Source: Bacillus_BE sp042263505 (GTDB lineage Bacteria > Bacillota > Bacilli > Bacillales > Cytobacillaceae). From it: DNA of 64,000 bases. Position 1 is the first letter of the stretch. Each line of letters starts with the position of its first letter. The notes beneath the pieces were generated by a model that was not told where the DNA came from, ran no database searches, and worked only from the letters and a program-made list of their open reading frames with translations. Made by a program: the position numbers and the translations under genes. This document shows, piece by piece, positions 55,099 to 62,567 of the stretch. Location: assembly GCF_042263505.1 (NCBI RefSeq), contig NZ_JBHKFI010000006.1, positions 124,001 to 188,000 of the forward strand. The letters are read 5' to 3'.

Positions 55099-55133
55099 TC
55101 AAAACCATCGTGAACTGGTGGTTTTGGTTTTTA
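55099..55133 (+). terminator. Terminator of the AraC gene
   Basis: CAAAACCA pairs with TGGTTTTG-like sequence around a loop, and GGTTTTTAG follows. Confidence 0.65.
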
Positions 55134-55332
55134 GTCAGAGAATGCAATATCAATATATTGTCTGATCTTATAGAAAGGCTCTTTACGTAAACTTTGATGC
55201 TTTTGGTATAATATAGTTCAATAACTATAATCTTTGGGAAAACAGCGAATAGAAAAATTAACGTATGCGTTTTCAAACAAACTCATCCTATAATTTAGCA
55301 AAAATATTCATCGTACAAGATTTTCTCTTGAT

Positions 55333-55830
55333 TTACTTAAGCTGATTAATTTTCTGCTTGATTTCTTCAATTTGTCTTATATGCCGTTGCTCGTGATAGC
55401 CGATAAATTCAACCACTTGCTTTAAGTTTAGCTGTCCAAAGGCAGGGTGTGGAATCGCTTTTTGTTTAAGGGACGATTCATCCGCATTACGAACCACTTC
55501 TATCAAAGCCTGGCGTGACTTTGATAATTTATTCACGACCTCTTCAAATGAATAAAATCGATCTTTAGGCTCAAGAAAAGACGGAGCCTTTAATTTTTTC
55601 TTTCTAATCACAGTTAAATGAACAGGCTTGTCTTCCACAGTAACTAATGAGCCGCCTTCAAGCTGATCTTTTATCGATCTTGTCATGACCCGCTCTAATA
55701 AAAATAAATGCATGAAGATCTGAGCTATACTCCAGTCCTCCACTTCCACCTTTACATTAAACTCCTGGTCGGTTAATCCCTGTATGCTAAGCAATAATTC
55801 TTCTCTCACATTCTGGATCTTTTCTATCAT
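55333..55830 (-). CDS. DinB family protein
   Basis: 165 residues from ATG at 55830 (GGAGGTGG 6 nt upstream; the TTG two codons earlier is closer and less likely). A four-helix DinB/YfiT-type bundle. The metal triad would be His in AQIFMHLFLLE and the two His of IGYHEQRHIRQ near the C-terminus. The N-terminal VEDWSIAQIFMHL and C-terminal HEQRHIRQIEEI are the family signature. Members include metal-dependent thiol transferases; this one's substrate is unknown. It stands alone. Confidence 0.85.
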   Translation of the reverse strand: MIEKIQNVREELLLSIQGLTDQEFNVKVEVEDWSIAQIFMHLFLLERVMTRSIKDQLEGGSLVTVEDKPVHLTVIRKKKLKAPSFLEPKDRFYSFEEVVNKLSKSRQALIEVVRNADESSLKQKAIPHPAFGQLNLKQVVEFIGYHEQRHIRQIEEIKQKINQLK

Positions 55831-56116
55831 ATACAACCACCTCCAAAATAGCCTTTCGTATAAATGTATGCAGGTTAAATTGATTTTTTCTTAATAAAAA
55901 AGAACCAGACTAACATTTATAGGTTTCAGGAAGAAATAATATTTACTCTGTTGTGGTTTGAAAAATGAAATCCAGTAATGTTTTTGCTATATTTCACAGC
56001 ATTTTTTCCTTGCGCGCAAAAATATTCAATTGGGTACTTGAGGAGTAAACCTATATCATAAAAAAAATAATCTCCCTTGAGACAGTATCAACCAAAGAAA
56101 AAACACACGAATACAA

Positions 56117-56153
56117 AAAAGCCACTTCCCCAAATAATAGAGGAAGTGGCTTT
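56117..56153 (-). terminator. Terminator of thiT
   Basis: The 12-bp stem AAAGCCACTTCC / GGAAGTGGCTTT is followed by a T run on the minus strand. The remaining gap 55831-56116 shows no gene. Confidence 0.92.
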
Positions 56154-56161
56154 GACTCACT

Positions 56162-56761
56162 TTATGACGCATGGCGATTAGATGTTTCTATTGGAAGTGC
56201 CTTTCTAATAAAAAGTCTTGAAGCAGAAGGAACAAGAATCACAAGGATAATAGAACAAAAAATTGCTGCACCAAGACCTGTTCCACCATTAACAATAAAT
56301 GAGTACCATACTGGATTCATGCCTTTTGGCGCATATTGACCCCAGTAAATAAAACCAGCAAGAAAATGCCAAAAGTAACGAGCATAGCTGCCGACAAATG
56401 TCGCCGCAATCACATAGAGAACGAGGCGCTTTTTATCTTGATTGCGAATCGCATTTTGAATTGGCAGATAAAATAAACCGGCTGCCCCAATACAGGCAAA
56501 TGCAATAAAATATTCAATAATCAGCTGCAAGGCTGAAAGCGGCTGAACATCCCCAACGGCAATTTGCAGTAATCCCCACAAAAACCCTGATAGAAAGCTA
56601 ACCTTCACGCCCCAGCGAAAGGCGATGATCAGTATCGGCACCATTGCAAATGAAATGGATACAGCTGGTGTCAATTTAATAGATGGTAATAAATCGAGAA
56701 TGAGTGCAAACGCTGCGAAAAAGGCTGCTTCAATCATGGCAATCAAGCTCAATTTCTTCAT
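56162..56761 (-). CDS. thiT: Thiamine ECF transporter S component
   Basis: A 199-residue substrate-binding membrane subunit that captures thiamine and works with the shared EcfAA'T module. Six helices. ThiT features are SLIAMIEAAFFAAFALILDLLP, ILIIAFRWGVKVSFLSGFLWGLLQ, and ARYFWHFLAGFIYWGQYAPKG, the thiamine-binding Trp/His/Tyr region near 127-147. ATG at 56761 follows AAGGGGAG with 7-nt spacing. The TPP riboswitch directly upstream confirms the substrate assignment. ECF core genes are elsewhere. Confidence 0.95.
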   Translation of the reverse strand: MKKLSLIAMIEAAFFAAFALILDLLPSIKLTPAVSISFAMVPILIIAFRWGVKVSFLSGFLWGLLQIAVGDVQPLSALQLIIEYFIAFACIGAAGLFYLPIQNAIRNQDKKRLVLYVIAATFVGSYARYFWHFLAGFIYWGQYAPKGMNPVWYSFIVNGGTGLGAAIFCSIILVILVPSASRLFIRKALPIETSNRHAS

Positions 56762-56768
56762 AAAAAAT

Positions 56769-56928
56769 CTCCCCTTTTTGTTTTCAACGAAACCTCAAGG
56801 GGAGAATAATCTGCAAAACAAATAAACAAATGCAAACAATCCACATCCCTGCGCTAGCATTATCTAACAGGTTCATAGGGTCTGAACAGTCAAGCCGTTC
56901 ACTCTCAGCAATTCGCTCCCCTTGTGGT
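56769..56928 (-). promoter_or_regulatory. TPP riboswitch and translational expression platform of thiT
   Basis: The aptamer (56841-56928) is closed by CCACA/TGTGG and has GGGGAGC, TTGCTGAGAGTGAACGG, CAGACCCT, GAACCTG and TAATGCTAGCGCAGGGA, the THI-box parts. Downstream, CTCCCCTT (minus strand, 56804-56797) can pair with AAGGGGAG at 56776-56769, the thiT ribosome site. It can also pair with the identical AAGGGGAG at 56923-56916 inside the aptamer. This predicts translational OFF with TPP bound. The hairpin is followed by ATTTTTT, so some transcription termination is also possible. Confidence 0.92.
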
Positions 56929-57033
56929 TACGTTATTATGTTAATAAATACATTATATACCAACGCAAATTCATTTAAAAGGATAAATTTTAGGTTTCAT
57001 GGTTTCAGCCAATCCATAAATAAAAGATCTTAA

Positions 57034-57162
57034 TTACCAATCTTGAGTTTTTTCTAACAATTGATCAATTTCAAAGGTCAACAACATACCGTGAATATTT
57101 TCATCTTCTAAATCCATTGTCGACTCTAATAGTTTATCAATATCCGTATTGATTATTTCCAT
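57034..57162 (-). CDS. Small acidic protein, 42 residues, unrecognised
   Basis: ATG at 57162 follows GGGGA by about 8 nt. The 42-residue product runs MEIINTDIDKLLESTMDLED to FEIDQLLEKTQDW and is acidic and amphipathic with two LL-containing helices. It could be a small regulatory peptide that binds another protein by helix packing, but I cannot assign it. It lies in the gap between the thiT leader and the next gene, transcribed toward the thiT leader. The clean ribosome site supports it being real. Confidence 0.5.
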   Translation of the reverse strand: MEIINTDIDKLLESTMDLEDENIHGMLLTFEIDQLLEKTQDW

Positions 57163-57407
57163 TATTATTTCCCCATCTCTTAAAACAAGTTTTTCAATCT
57201 ATGATTTCACTTTGATTATAGAAACTATCTGACGATTATATAATATACTTCGAGCTTCTCTATATCTTTTTTGGGGGTTCACTTAATAATGAGGAAAACA
57301 TCAGGTCAAGAGTTGCGTTTAGTATAAGTCAATATCGATACTAAAACTTCTCATTTGCAAATGATTCCTTTATAATAAAAGAAAAAATGGAAATAGGGGG
57401 TCATCTC

Positions 57408-57617
57408 ATGGCTAAATCACAAGCAAAGAAGCTAAGAGCCAAACTGGTTCGAGAAGGGAAAAGAAATCCGGCTGACAACCGCAGTCCTTTTGTTTACACA
57501 GATATGCGAACAAGGAAAACTAAAACGAAAAAAGATTATTTATATCAAAAAAAACACAAGAATCATCTAACGGATAACGTAAAAGATGGTTCTTGTGTTT
57601 TTTATTGTTATGGTTGA
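57408..57617 (+). CDS. Small basic conserved-looking protein
   Basis: 69 residues from ATG at 57408 (GGGGGT about 7 nt upstream); seven extra codons from 57387 are in frame but carry the ribosome site. The product is strongly basic: MAKSQAKKLRAKLVREGKRN, then DMRTRKTKTKKDYLYQKKHK. It looks like Bacillus small nucleic-acid- or ribosome-associated proteins, but I cannot name the family. The last 20 codons are also the stem of a terminator, and the frame ends 10 nt inside the convergent hydrolase gene. Confidence 0.7.
   Translation: MAKSQAKKLRAKLVREGKRNPADNRSPFVYTDMRTRKTKTKKDYLYQKKHKNHLTDNVKDGSCVFYCYG
57552..57602. terminator. Bidirectional terminator within coding overlap
   Basis: AACACAAGAATCATCT pairs with AGATGGTTCTTGTGTT and T runs follow on both strands. 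It overlaps the last codons of the small basic gene and follows the hydrolase stop. Confidence 0.85.
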
Positions 57618-58426
57618 ATGTTGCGAAAGGAATTTGTTGCAATCTGTTGCTGCCTAGATAACCATTCTTTTGTAATATGAAGGAGTTCAACAAAATGTCC
57701 CCCATCAGAAAAAATATGGTTAGCCCCTTTTATCTCTTTTCTAATAACGGTTCCTTTCTCTCTATTTAAAAAGGATTGCTCGTATTTGGCACAGTAAGTA
57801 ACAGGAATTTCCTCATCTGCCGTTCCATGAATAAGCAAAACATTTCCACTATATCCCTTTAGCTCAAAAAGGGGATGATATTTCTTCAATGATTGAAAAT
57901 AGGAGTTTGTAAAATCATATCCTAAATAATTAATTTTATCCTTTGTTTCTAATGAGTCAACGTTCTTTTTCCCAATAATTAGTTCAATATCTTCAAAAGG
58001 TTGGCCTACTGCAGACCAAAGAATAAGATTTCTAATATTATTATCATGAATTGCCGTTAATAGCGCAGTTGCGCCGCCCAAGCTATGCCCTAATAGTGTT
58101 ATATTGTCTTGTTCAATAAATGAAAGCGCACGTGCATATTGAATCACTGCTTGAGTTTGCTCAATCATCCCCGAAAGTCCGATTCCACCGTAAATTCCTG
58201 TGCTTTCCCCACATCCTGCATAATCAAAGCGAATTACAATGAACCCATCACGAACTAGCTCGTCTGCAGTCTTGACAAATAATCGATTCACACCAATTCG
58301 ACTTCCAATAAAGCCATGACAGATAATAATCAGTGGATACCGTAGAAATGGGTTAAAATCATTTGGAAAATCCATCGATGCCATTAATTCTTCTTTTTCC
58401 CATTGAACATGAAAATGTTTACTCAT
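57608..58426 (-). CDS. Alpha/beta hydrolase (esterase-like)
   Basis: 272 residues. Marks are IICHGFIGSRIG (oxyanion), DYAGCGESTG, nucleophile elbow LGHSLGG with Ser near 113, HGTADEEIP (Asp) and NHIFSDGGH (His). It resembles cinnamoyl-ester or acyl hydrolases of the S9-like family. The ATG at 58426 lies 4 nt after the stop of the FbpA-like gene with AGGGGA upstream, so both share the S-box-controlled transcript. Control by SAM implies a role tied to sulfur or methionine metabolism, perhaps a thioester or thiol-ester substrate; this is inference. Confidence 0.87.
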   Translation of the reverse strand: MSKHFHVQWEKEELMASMDFPNDFNPFLRYPLIIICHGFIGSRIGVNRLFVKTADELVRDGFIVIRFDYAGCGESTGIYGGIGLSGMIEQTQAVIQYARALSFIEQDNITLLGHSLGGATALLTAIHDNNIRNLILWSAVGQPFEDIELIIGKKNVDSLETKDKINYLGYDFTNSYFQSLKKYHPLFELKGYSGNVLLIHGTADEEIPVTYCAKYEQSFLNREKGTVIRKEIKGANHIFSDGGHFVELLHITKEWLSRQQQIATNSFRNIQP

Positions 58427-58430
58427 TCAC

Positions 58431-58598
58431 TTATTCCCCTTTTTGTATTTGAATAAATTTCTCCTTAAGTTTAATTTCATGATACACACTCTCTAAATCA
58501 GACAATGAAAGCTCAAATAGGTGTCGGTTTCCCTTTTTGTAAACACCTGATAGAAGGAGTTCGTGTATCAGCTGATCTTTTCGTTGTAATTCTTCCAA
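58431..58598 (-). CDS. FbpA-like small protein (Fur-regulated basic protein family)
   Basis: A TTG at 58598, 10 nt after AAAGGAGG, opens a 55-residue frame, MEELQRKDQLIHELLLSGVY, then KKGNRHLFELSLSDLESVYHEI and KLKEKFIQIQKGE. This matches the Bacillus FbpA pattern (helix, GVYKKG, LYELSLxELE, basic tail). B. subtilis FbpA is Fur-regulated and works with the small RNA FsrA in iron sparing. Here no Fur box is evident; instead the gene follows an S-box leader. It is too short and starts with TTG, so automated calls would miss it. Confidence 0.72.
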   Translation of the reverse strand: MEELQRKDQLIHELLLSGVYKKGNRHLFELSLSDLESVYHEIKLKEKFIQIQKGE

Positions 58599-58656
58599 CG
58601 TCCTTCTTCCTCCTTTATTCCGATTAATCCTATATGTTTAATGATTTAGAAGGTAT

Positions 58657-58700
58657 AAAAAAACCCCTTCTATTGTTTTCGAGAACCATAAGAAGAGGTG
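58657..58700 (-). terminator. Expression-platform terminator of the second S-box
   Basis: CCTCTTCTTATGGTT pairs with AAAACAATAGAAGGGG (G-U pairs included) and is followed by seven T on the minus strand. Confidence 0.85.
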
Positions 58701-58720
58701 ATTATGTAATCTTTCGCTCA

Positions 58721-58822
58721 TCTTATCTCTCAAGCAATTGCTTGTTGGAATTGGCACAGTTCTCGTAAAAGTCTGCTGCCGAGGCTTCAAAGGGCCAAAT
58801 CCCTCCACCTCTCTCGATAAGA
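58721..58822 (-). promoter_or_regulatory. SAM-I (S-box) riboswitch before the FbpA-like gene
   Basis: On the minus strand, P1 TCTTATC (58822-58816) pairs with GATAAGA (58727-58721). Between lie GAGAGAGGTGGAGGGATTTG, GCCCTTTGAAGCCTCGGCAG and GTGCCAATTCCAACAAGC, the S-box core. A terminator follows, so SAM should switch off the FbpA-like and hydrolase genes. Confidence 0.94.
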
Positions 58823-58850
58823 AGTATTCTTGAATGTTTGATTATTATAT

Positions 58851-58879
58851 AATGTAACGAAAATATATTCAAATGTCAA
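58851..58879 (-). promoter_or_regulatory. SigA promoter of the second S-box operon
   Basis: Minus-strand TTGACA (58879-58874), a 17-bp spacer, then TACATT (58856-58851), about 30 bp before P1. Confidence 0.7.
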
Positions 58880-58898
58880 ACAGTTTTCTTTGAATAGA

Positions 58899-58930
58899 GG
58901 AAAAAAGAAGTGAAAACACTTCTTTTTTCC
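58899..58930. terminator. Perfect hairpin terminator
   Basis: GGAAAAAAGAAGTG / CACTTCTTTTTTCC with a four-A loop has T-rich arms usable on either strand. It follows the stop of the small gene at 58944. Confidence 0.85.
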
Positions 58931-58943
58931 AGTCCTAGCATCC

Positions 58944-59096
58944 TTACCAACGGTGTGCTTTCGCATTGCTCCTCAGAATAATTGTATTATGTGTCACTTG
59001 CGTCTCACCGTTCACCTGTGACTTCGTTTTTTTTCGTCTCGTCCAAGTGTGGTGAAATAGCTCTGAGTGGGGATCTAATTGATCTTTGTAGCTCAT
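58944..59096 (-). CDS. Small basic His-rich protein, 50 residues
   Basis: ATG at 59096 has AGAGGTG 5-6 nt upstream (a longer frame to 59135 includes that site). The product starts MSYKDQLDPHSELFHHTWTR and ends ILRSNAKAHRW; it is basic, with no hydrophobic segment. The regular composition and good signals suggest a conserved Bacillus small protein, but I cannot place it in a named family. It has its own terminator. The upstream side faces the tRNA region. Confidence 0.65.
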   Translation of the reverse strand: MSYKDQLDPHSELFHHTWTRRKKTKSQVNGETQVTHNTIILRSNAKAHRW

Positions 59097-59334
59097 CAAA
59101 TCACCTCTTAGCAGGATACTTGATTGTGGAAACACTAATTATTAGTGCCCCATTAAATAGTATTAGGAATAGATGGTGAAACCTTACAAGTTAAAATTAA
59201 CCAATTATTAGGAATATTTTCCATAAATTTATTATATCAGTATATATTCCTACCCGTTTTTTCAAACATTTTCCTTGAATAAATGATAGTTTTTACTTAT
59301 AATGAAATTACTTGTTTATAAAAGATGAAGAATT

Positions 59335-59352
59335 GCTCAGCAGGATAGAGCA
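59335..59352 (+). other. Orphan copy of the tRNA-Arg D-arm
   Basis: GCTCAGCAGGATAGAGCA is identical over 18 nt to the D-arm of the tRNA-Arg gene at 59489-59506. No acceptor or anticodon arm follows; the downstream sequence instead has CGTCC (59353 on) and GGACG about 80 nt later that could pair. It could be a partial tRNA duplication or an integration scar. The remaining gap 59097-59479 has no gene. Confidence 0.6.
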
Positions 59353-59479
59353 CGTCCGAATATGCTTCTTTGAAATTTGCTTCAGCGTACTGATCGAGCT
59401 GCTTCTTGCTTTTGCTTTCTGAGATCAGGACGACACTTATAATTGTGTGTTATACTTTAATTTCATATATTTAAACCAT

Positions 59480-59553
59480 GTCCCAGTAGCTCAGCAGGAT
59501 AGAGCAACAGTTTCCTAAACTGTAGGTCGGAGGTTCGAATCCTCTCTGGGACG
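59480..59553 (+). tRNA. tRNA-Arg (anticodon CCT)
   Basis: A complete cloverleaf of 74 nt: acceptor GTCCCAG / CTGGGAC with discriminator G, D-arm GCTCAGCAGGATAGAGC, anticodon stem ACAGT / ACTGT with loop TTCCTAA (anticodon CCT, reads AGG), and T-arm GGAGGTTCGAATCCTCT. CCA is not encoded. A T run follows, with AAGGAT/ATCCTT pairing nearby as a possible terminator. Confidence 0.96.
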
Positions 59554-59841
59554 CTTTTAAATCCTTATATCTTTAAGGATTTTTTATTTTGCCATATGCA
59601 GGATAATAAACATTTTACTAATTTTCCAATGGCCCATTTTCACTAAGCCTTTTAGTTTCAGCACCTTTTTGATAATAAAGCGATAGCAAAGAAGTAACGA
59701 CTATTCATCGAACTTCCAATAAAGATTGTATCCAATTTATTATGATCGTATTATCCCAGAAATACTGTTGAAGCTAAGCAAAGACCTTACCTGTTTCAAA
59801 TGGAAGACCTTAACTTCAATATACGAATCAATTACTTATAA
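59554..59841. other. Gene-free interval after the tRNA
   Basis: About 290 bp. Apart from the possible tRNA terminator (TCCTTATATCTTTAAGGA then T run, 59562-59587), I see no gene, promoter or repeat. Confidence 0.5.
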
Positions 59842-61179
59842 TCAAATATTTGCTGTCTTTCTTACTTGTGGAAAATCTAGTCCAAGATTTTCACGTAGGG
59901 TATTTCCTTCATATTCTGATCGAAATAGCTTTCGATTTTGTAATTCTGGAATTGTAAATTCTACAAAATCTTTTACCCCTCCCGGAAAGTAGGGAAACTT
60001 CACGTTAAATCCATCACATGCATCATTTAAGAACCAATCACTTAGTTTGTCCGCAACCGTTTCACCTGAGCCAACAACAAATAAATGTCCCTGACTTTTT
60101 ACGAAATAATTTGCAAGTTGTTGAATGGTCCAATTTTCTCTTCTAGCAAGATTAGCTAATTTTTCAAATCGACCCTTTTCTCCGTTGACATTTTCAATAC
60201 TCTTCAATTGCGGCAAATAGTCATTAGGAGAATATTGAGATAAATCATGCTCTACATATCGAGATAACCAACCTATTCCCAACTCAGGAAGAATAAGTTC
60301 TTGAAAATGTTCATATTTTTCCTCAGCTTCTTTCTGACTTTTACCTACAAATGGGACAATTCCTGGCATAATATAAAATTGTTTTGGATCTCTAGCATGC
60401 TTTGCTACTCTTTGCTTCATAACCTCATAAATTCCTTTTCCTTCGTTAATAGATGAAGGGGCTAGTGTGAACAATATATCAGCATATTTTGCTGCAAATT
60501 CTCTTCCATCTTCTGAAGCGCTTGCTGTAACAATAACAGGGTTTCCTTGAGGTGGTCTTGGAATGTTCATTGGACCTTTCACTTGAAAGTATTTTCCTAC
60601 ATGATTGATAGGATGAATTTTGCTTGCATCCAGAAATTGACCGGTTTCCCGATTTAATATTAGTGTATCATCTTCCCAGCTGTCCCATAAATCCCTTGTT
60701 ATTTCTACAAACTCAGCACCCCGCTCATATCGAAGTGAATGATCAATTTGTTTAGCAAGTCCAAAATTTGCCGCCTCATGATCATGAGCAGTTGTCACAA
60801 CATTCCAAGCCGCTCTTCCTCCGCTTAAATGGTCAATCGTTGCGAACTTTCGCGCAACATTAAACGGATGATTAAATGTTGTCGATAATGTTGCAACTAA
60901 ACCAATCTTACTTGTTACAGCTGCCAAGGCTGCCATTACGGCCGTTGCTTCCAGACAAATTTGAGGGGTATAAGCAATATCCTCTTCATTGTGAGCAAGG
61001 ACGTCTGCAAGGAATAGTAGGTCAAATTTTCCTTGTTCAGCAAGCTGAGCAATTTCTTTATAAAGACTTAAATCAGTCACTTCTTCCGTTTTCGTTTCTG
61101 GATATCTCCAAGCAGCTAAATGATGGCCTAAGAAAGTTTGGAAAAAAGCACCTAAATGCATTTGCCTTTTATTAGACAT
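59842..61179 (-). CDS. NtaA/SnaA/DszA-family flavin-dependent monooxygenase
   Basis: 445 residues of the bacterial luciferase-like group using FMNH2 from a separate reductase. Start MSNKRQMHLGAFFQTFLGHH, then FDLLFLADVLAH, GRAAWNVVTTAHDHEAANFG and GNPVIVTASASEDGREFAAK are the DszA/NtaA signature. The substrate would be a sulfone, sulfonate or nitrilotriacetate-like compound; the neighbours (SfnB-like dehydrogenase, SsuD/SfnG-like enzyme) favour organosulfur. It starts 11 nt after the dehydrogenase stop, so the two are one operon. No SsuE-type reductase adjoins. Confidence 0.9.
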   Translation of the reverse strand: MSNKRQMHLGAFFQTFLGHHLAAWRYPETKTEEVTDLSLYKEIAQLAEQGKFDLLFLADVLAHNEEDIAYTPQICLEATAVMAALAAVTSKIGLVATLSTTFNHPFNVARKFATIDHLSGGRAAWNVVTTAHDHEAANFGLAKQIDHSLRYERGAEFVEITRDLWDSWEDDTLILNRETGQFLDASKIHPINHVGKYFQVKGPMNIPRPPQGNPVIVTASASEDGREFAAKYADILFTLAPSSINEGKGIYEVMKQRVAKHARDPKQFYIMPGIVPFVGKSQKEAEEKYEHFQELILPELGIGWLSRYVEHDLSQYSPNDYLPQLKSIENVNGEKGRFEKLANLARRENWTIQQLANYFVKSQGHLFVVGSGETVADKLSDWFLNDACDGFNVKFPYFPGGVKDFVEFTIPELQNRKLFRSEYEGNTLRENLGLDFPQVRKTANI

Positions 61180-61190
61180 GAAAACTCCTC

Positions 61191-62393
61191 CTATTTAATT
61201 TGTAATATTTGCTTATGATGACGATAATTTTCAATCGCCGTTGTTGAAGCCTGTTTCACAACCATATCATTAAGTGGTGGGTTAAAAAGACCACATTGAA
61301 CATCTCGAAAGTATCTTTCCAATGGAAGATCTTGAGATAACGAATGACCACCTGCAATTTCCATGGTCAGTTCCACGATTTTTTTCGCATTGTTACAAAT
61401 TGTATATTTGGTAATGGCCACCTCATTGGTCAACTTATCTCTCACATGTAGATTGTTATCCCATTTTTCAGCTAGGCTATATAAAAGGGATCTTGATACA
61501 GAAATAAGAATTTCGATTTCTCCTATTTTTTGCTGAACATGGGGCGCCTCTATAATAAAATCTCCAAGACTATCAGAATATTTTTCATCCGCATATGGGA
61601 TAATAAAATCCCTTGCAGCTATTGCTATCCCAAGATAAATTGCTGGCAGTTGTAAGGTGTATGCGCTACTATTTGCATTGAAGCGATTGGGAACTCCCTT
61701 TTCTGAATAGGCCAATAATGCTTCATTAGGCACCAACACGTCATTGAGTTCGATATCATGGCTACCCGTTCCTCTCATCCCCATTACTTTCCATGTATCA
61801 ATCACTTTTACGTTGCCGCTTTTTTCGATTAAAAACTCAGCTGTTTTATCTTCTTCTTCGATATAGGCTAAAACAGTAAAGTGTTTAACGATTGGTGCCA
61901 AAGTCGCAAATGCTTTTCTTCCTGTGATGATGTATCCATTCTCCGTCTTCCTTGCAATAGTCGCTGGATTTATTCCTCTCAAGATGTTTCCTGCTGCTCT
62001 TTCTGTTGCATAGACATTTAACAAAGAACCTTCTTCTACGGCCTCTTTACATATCTGTGAAAAAATTTGTTCCTTCCATGGTCGAAAATTACTAATACTA
62101 AAAAATGTCATAAGGTGCCAACCAACCGCTAAAGCCGTAGAACCATTAGCTTTAGCTAGCCTTTCTTGAACAAGCAGGATTTCATATAATGAAAGTTCCT
62201 CACCACCATATTCCTTAGGAATTGTTAACTTTAAGTATCCTTCTTTTCGCAGAATGTCAAAATGTTCAAACGGAAATTCTCCAGATTCATCAAATTTTGC
62301 AGCCGTTAAACTAATTTTCTCTGCAACCCGATTCGCATATTCTACTAAGCCTTCATCACGCTTATTGCGAATCGTATGATTTCTTTCGTCCAA
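61191..62393 (-). CDS. Acyl-CoA-dehydrogenase-fold oxidoreductase, SfnB/DszC-like
   Basis: About 401 residues from TTG at 62393 (GAGGGTGAAGGG upstream); the frame runs on to 62495 through a terminator hairpin, so longer starts are unlikely. An ATG at 62426 lacks a ribosome site. The fold has YGGEELSLYEILLVQERLAK, a flavin loop GWHLMTFF, RMGMRGTGSHD-type TWKVMGMRGTGSHDIEL and a C-terminal helical bundle. SfnB and DszC members are flavin monooxygenase-like and act in organosulfur scavenging. The catalytic Glu of true acyl-CoA dehydrogenases is not evident. Confidence 0.85.
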   Translation of the reverse strand: MDERNHTIRNKRDEGLVEYANRVAEKISLTAAKFDESGEFPFEHFDILRKEGYLKLTIPKEYGGEELSLYEILLVQERLAKANGSTALAVGWHLMTFFSISNFRPWKEQIFSQICKEAVEEGSLLNVYATERAAGNILRGINPATIARKTENGYIITGRKAFATLAPIVKHFTVLAYIEEEDKTAEFLIEKSGNVKVIDTWKVMGMRGTGSHDIELNDVLVPNEALLAYSEKGVPNRFNANSSAYTLQLPAIYLGIAIAARDFIIPYADEKYSDSLGDFIIEAPHVQQKIGEIEILISVSRSLLYSLAEKWDNNLHVRDKLTNEVAITKYTICNNAKKIVELTMEIAGGHSLSQDLPLERYFRDVQCGLFNPPLNDMVVKQASTTAIENYRHHKQILQIK

Positions 62394-62437
62394 AATCCCT
62401 TCACCCTCTTTTAATGAAATGCACATGGTACTGTATA

Positions 62438-62473
62438 ACAAAAACACCTTAATTTCAGCAATTGAAATTAAGG
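62438..62473 (-). terminator. Terminator after the ATP-grasp gene
   Basis: CCTTAATTTC / GAAATTAAGG with a 7-nt loop (62447-62473) is followed on the minus strand by TGTTTTTGTT. It separates the two halves of the cluster. Confidence 0.8.
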
Positions 62474-62567
62474 CTTCTGGTGTTCCAGTCAGCAACTATT
62501 ATTTTCCTAAAAAAGTGTCGAACCGATTAAATTTATTCTCATCTCATCACAAGAACTCTTATCTTCA

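Noticed and set aside
59726..59992. 88-residue plus-strand frame after the tRNA
   Set aside because: It is largely antisense to the NtaA-like gene end; no ribosome site, no family resemblance.
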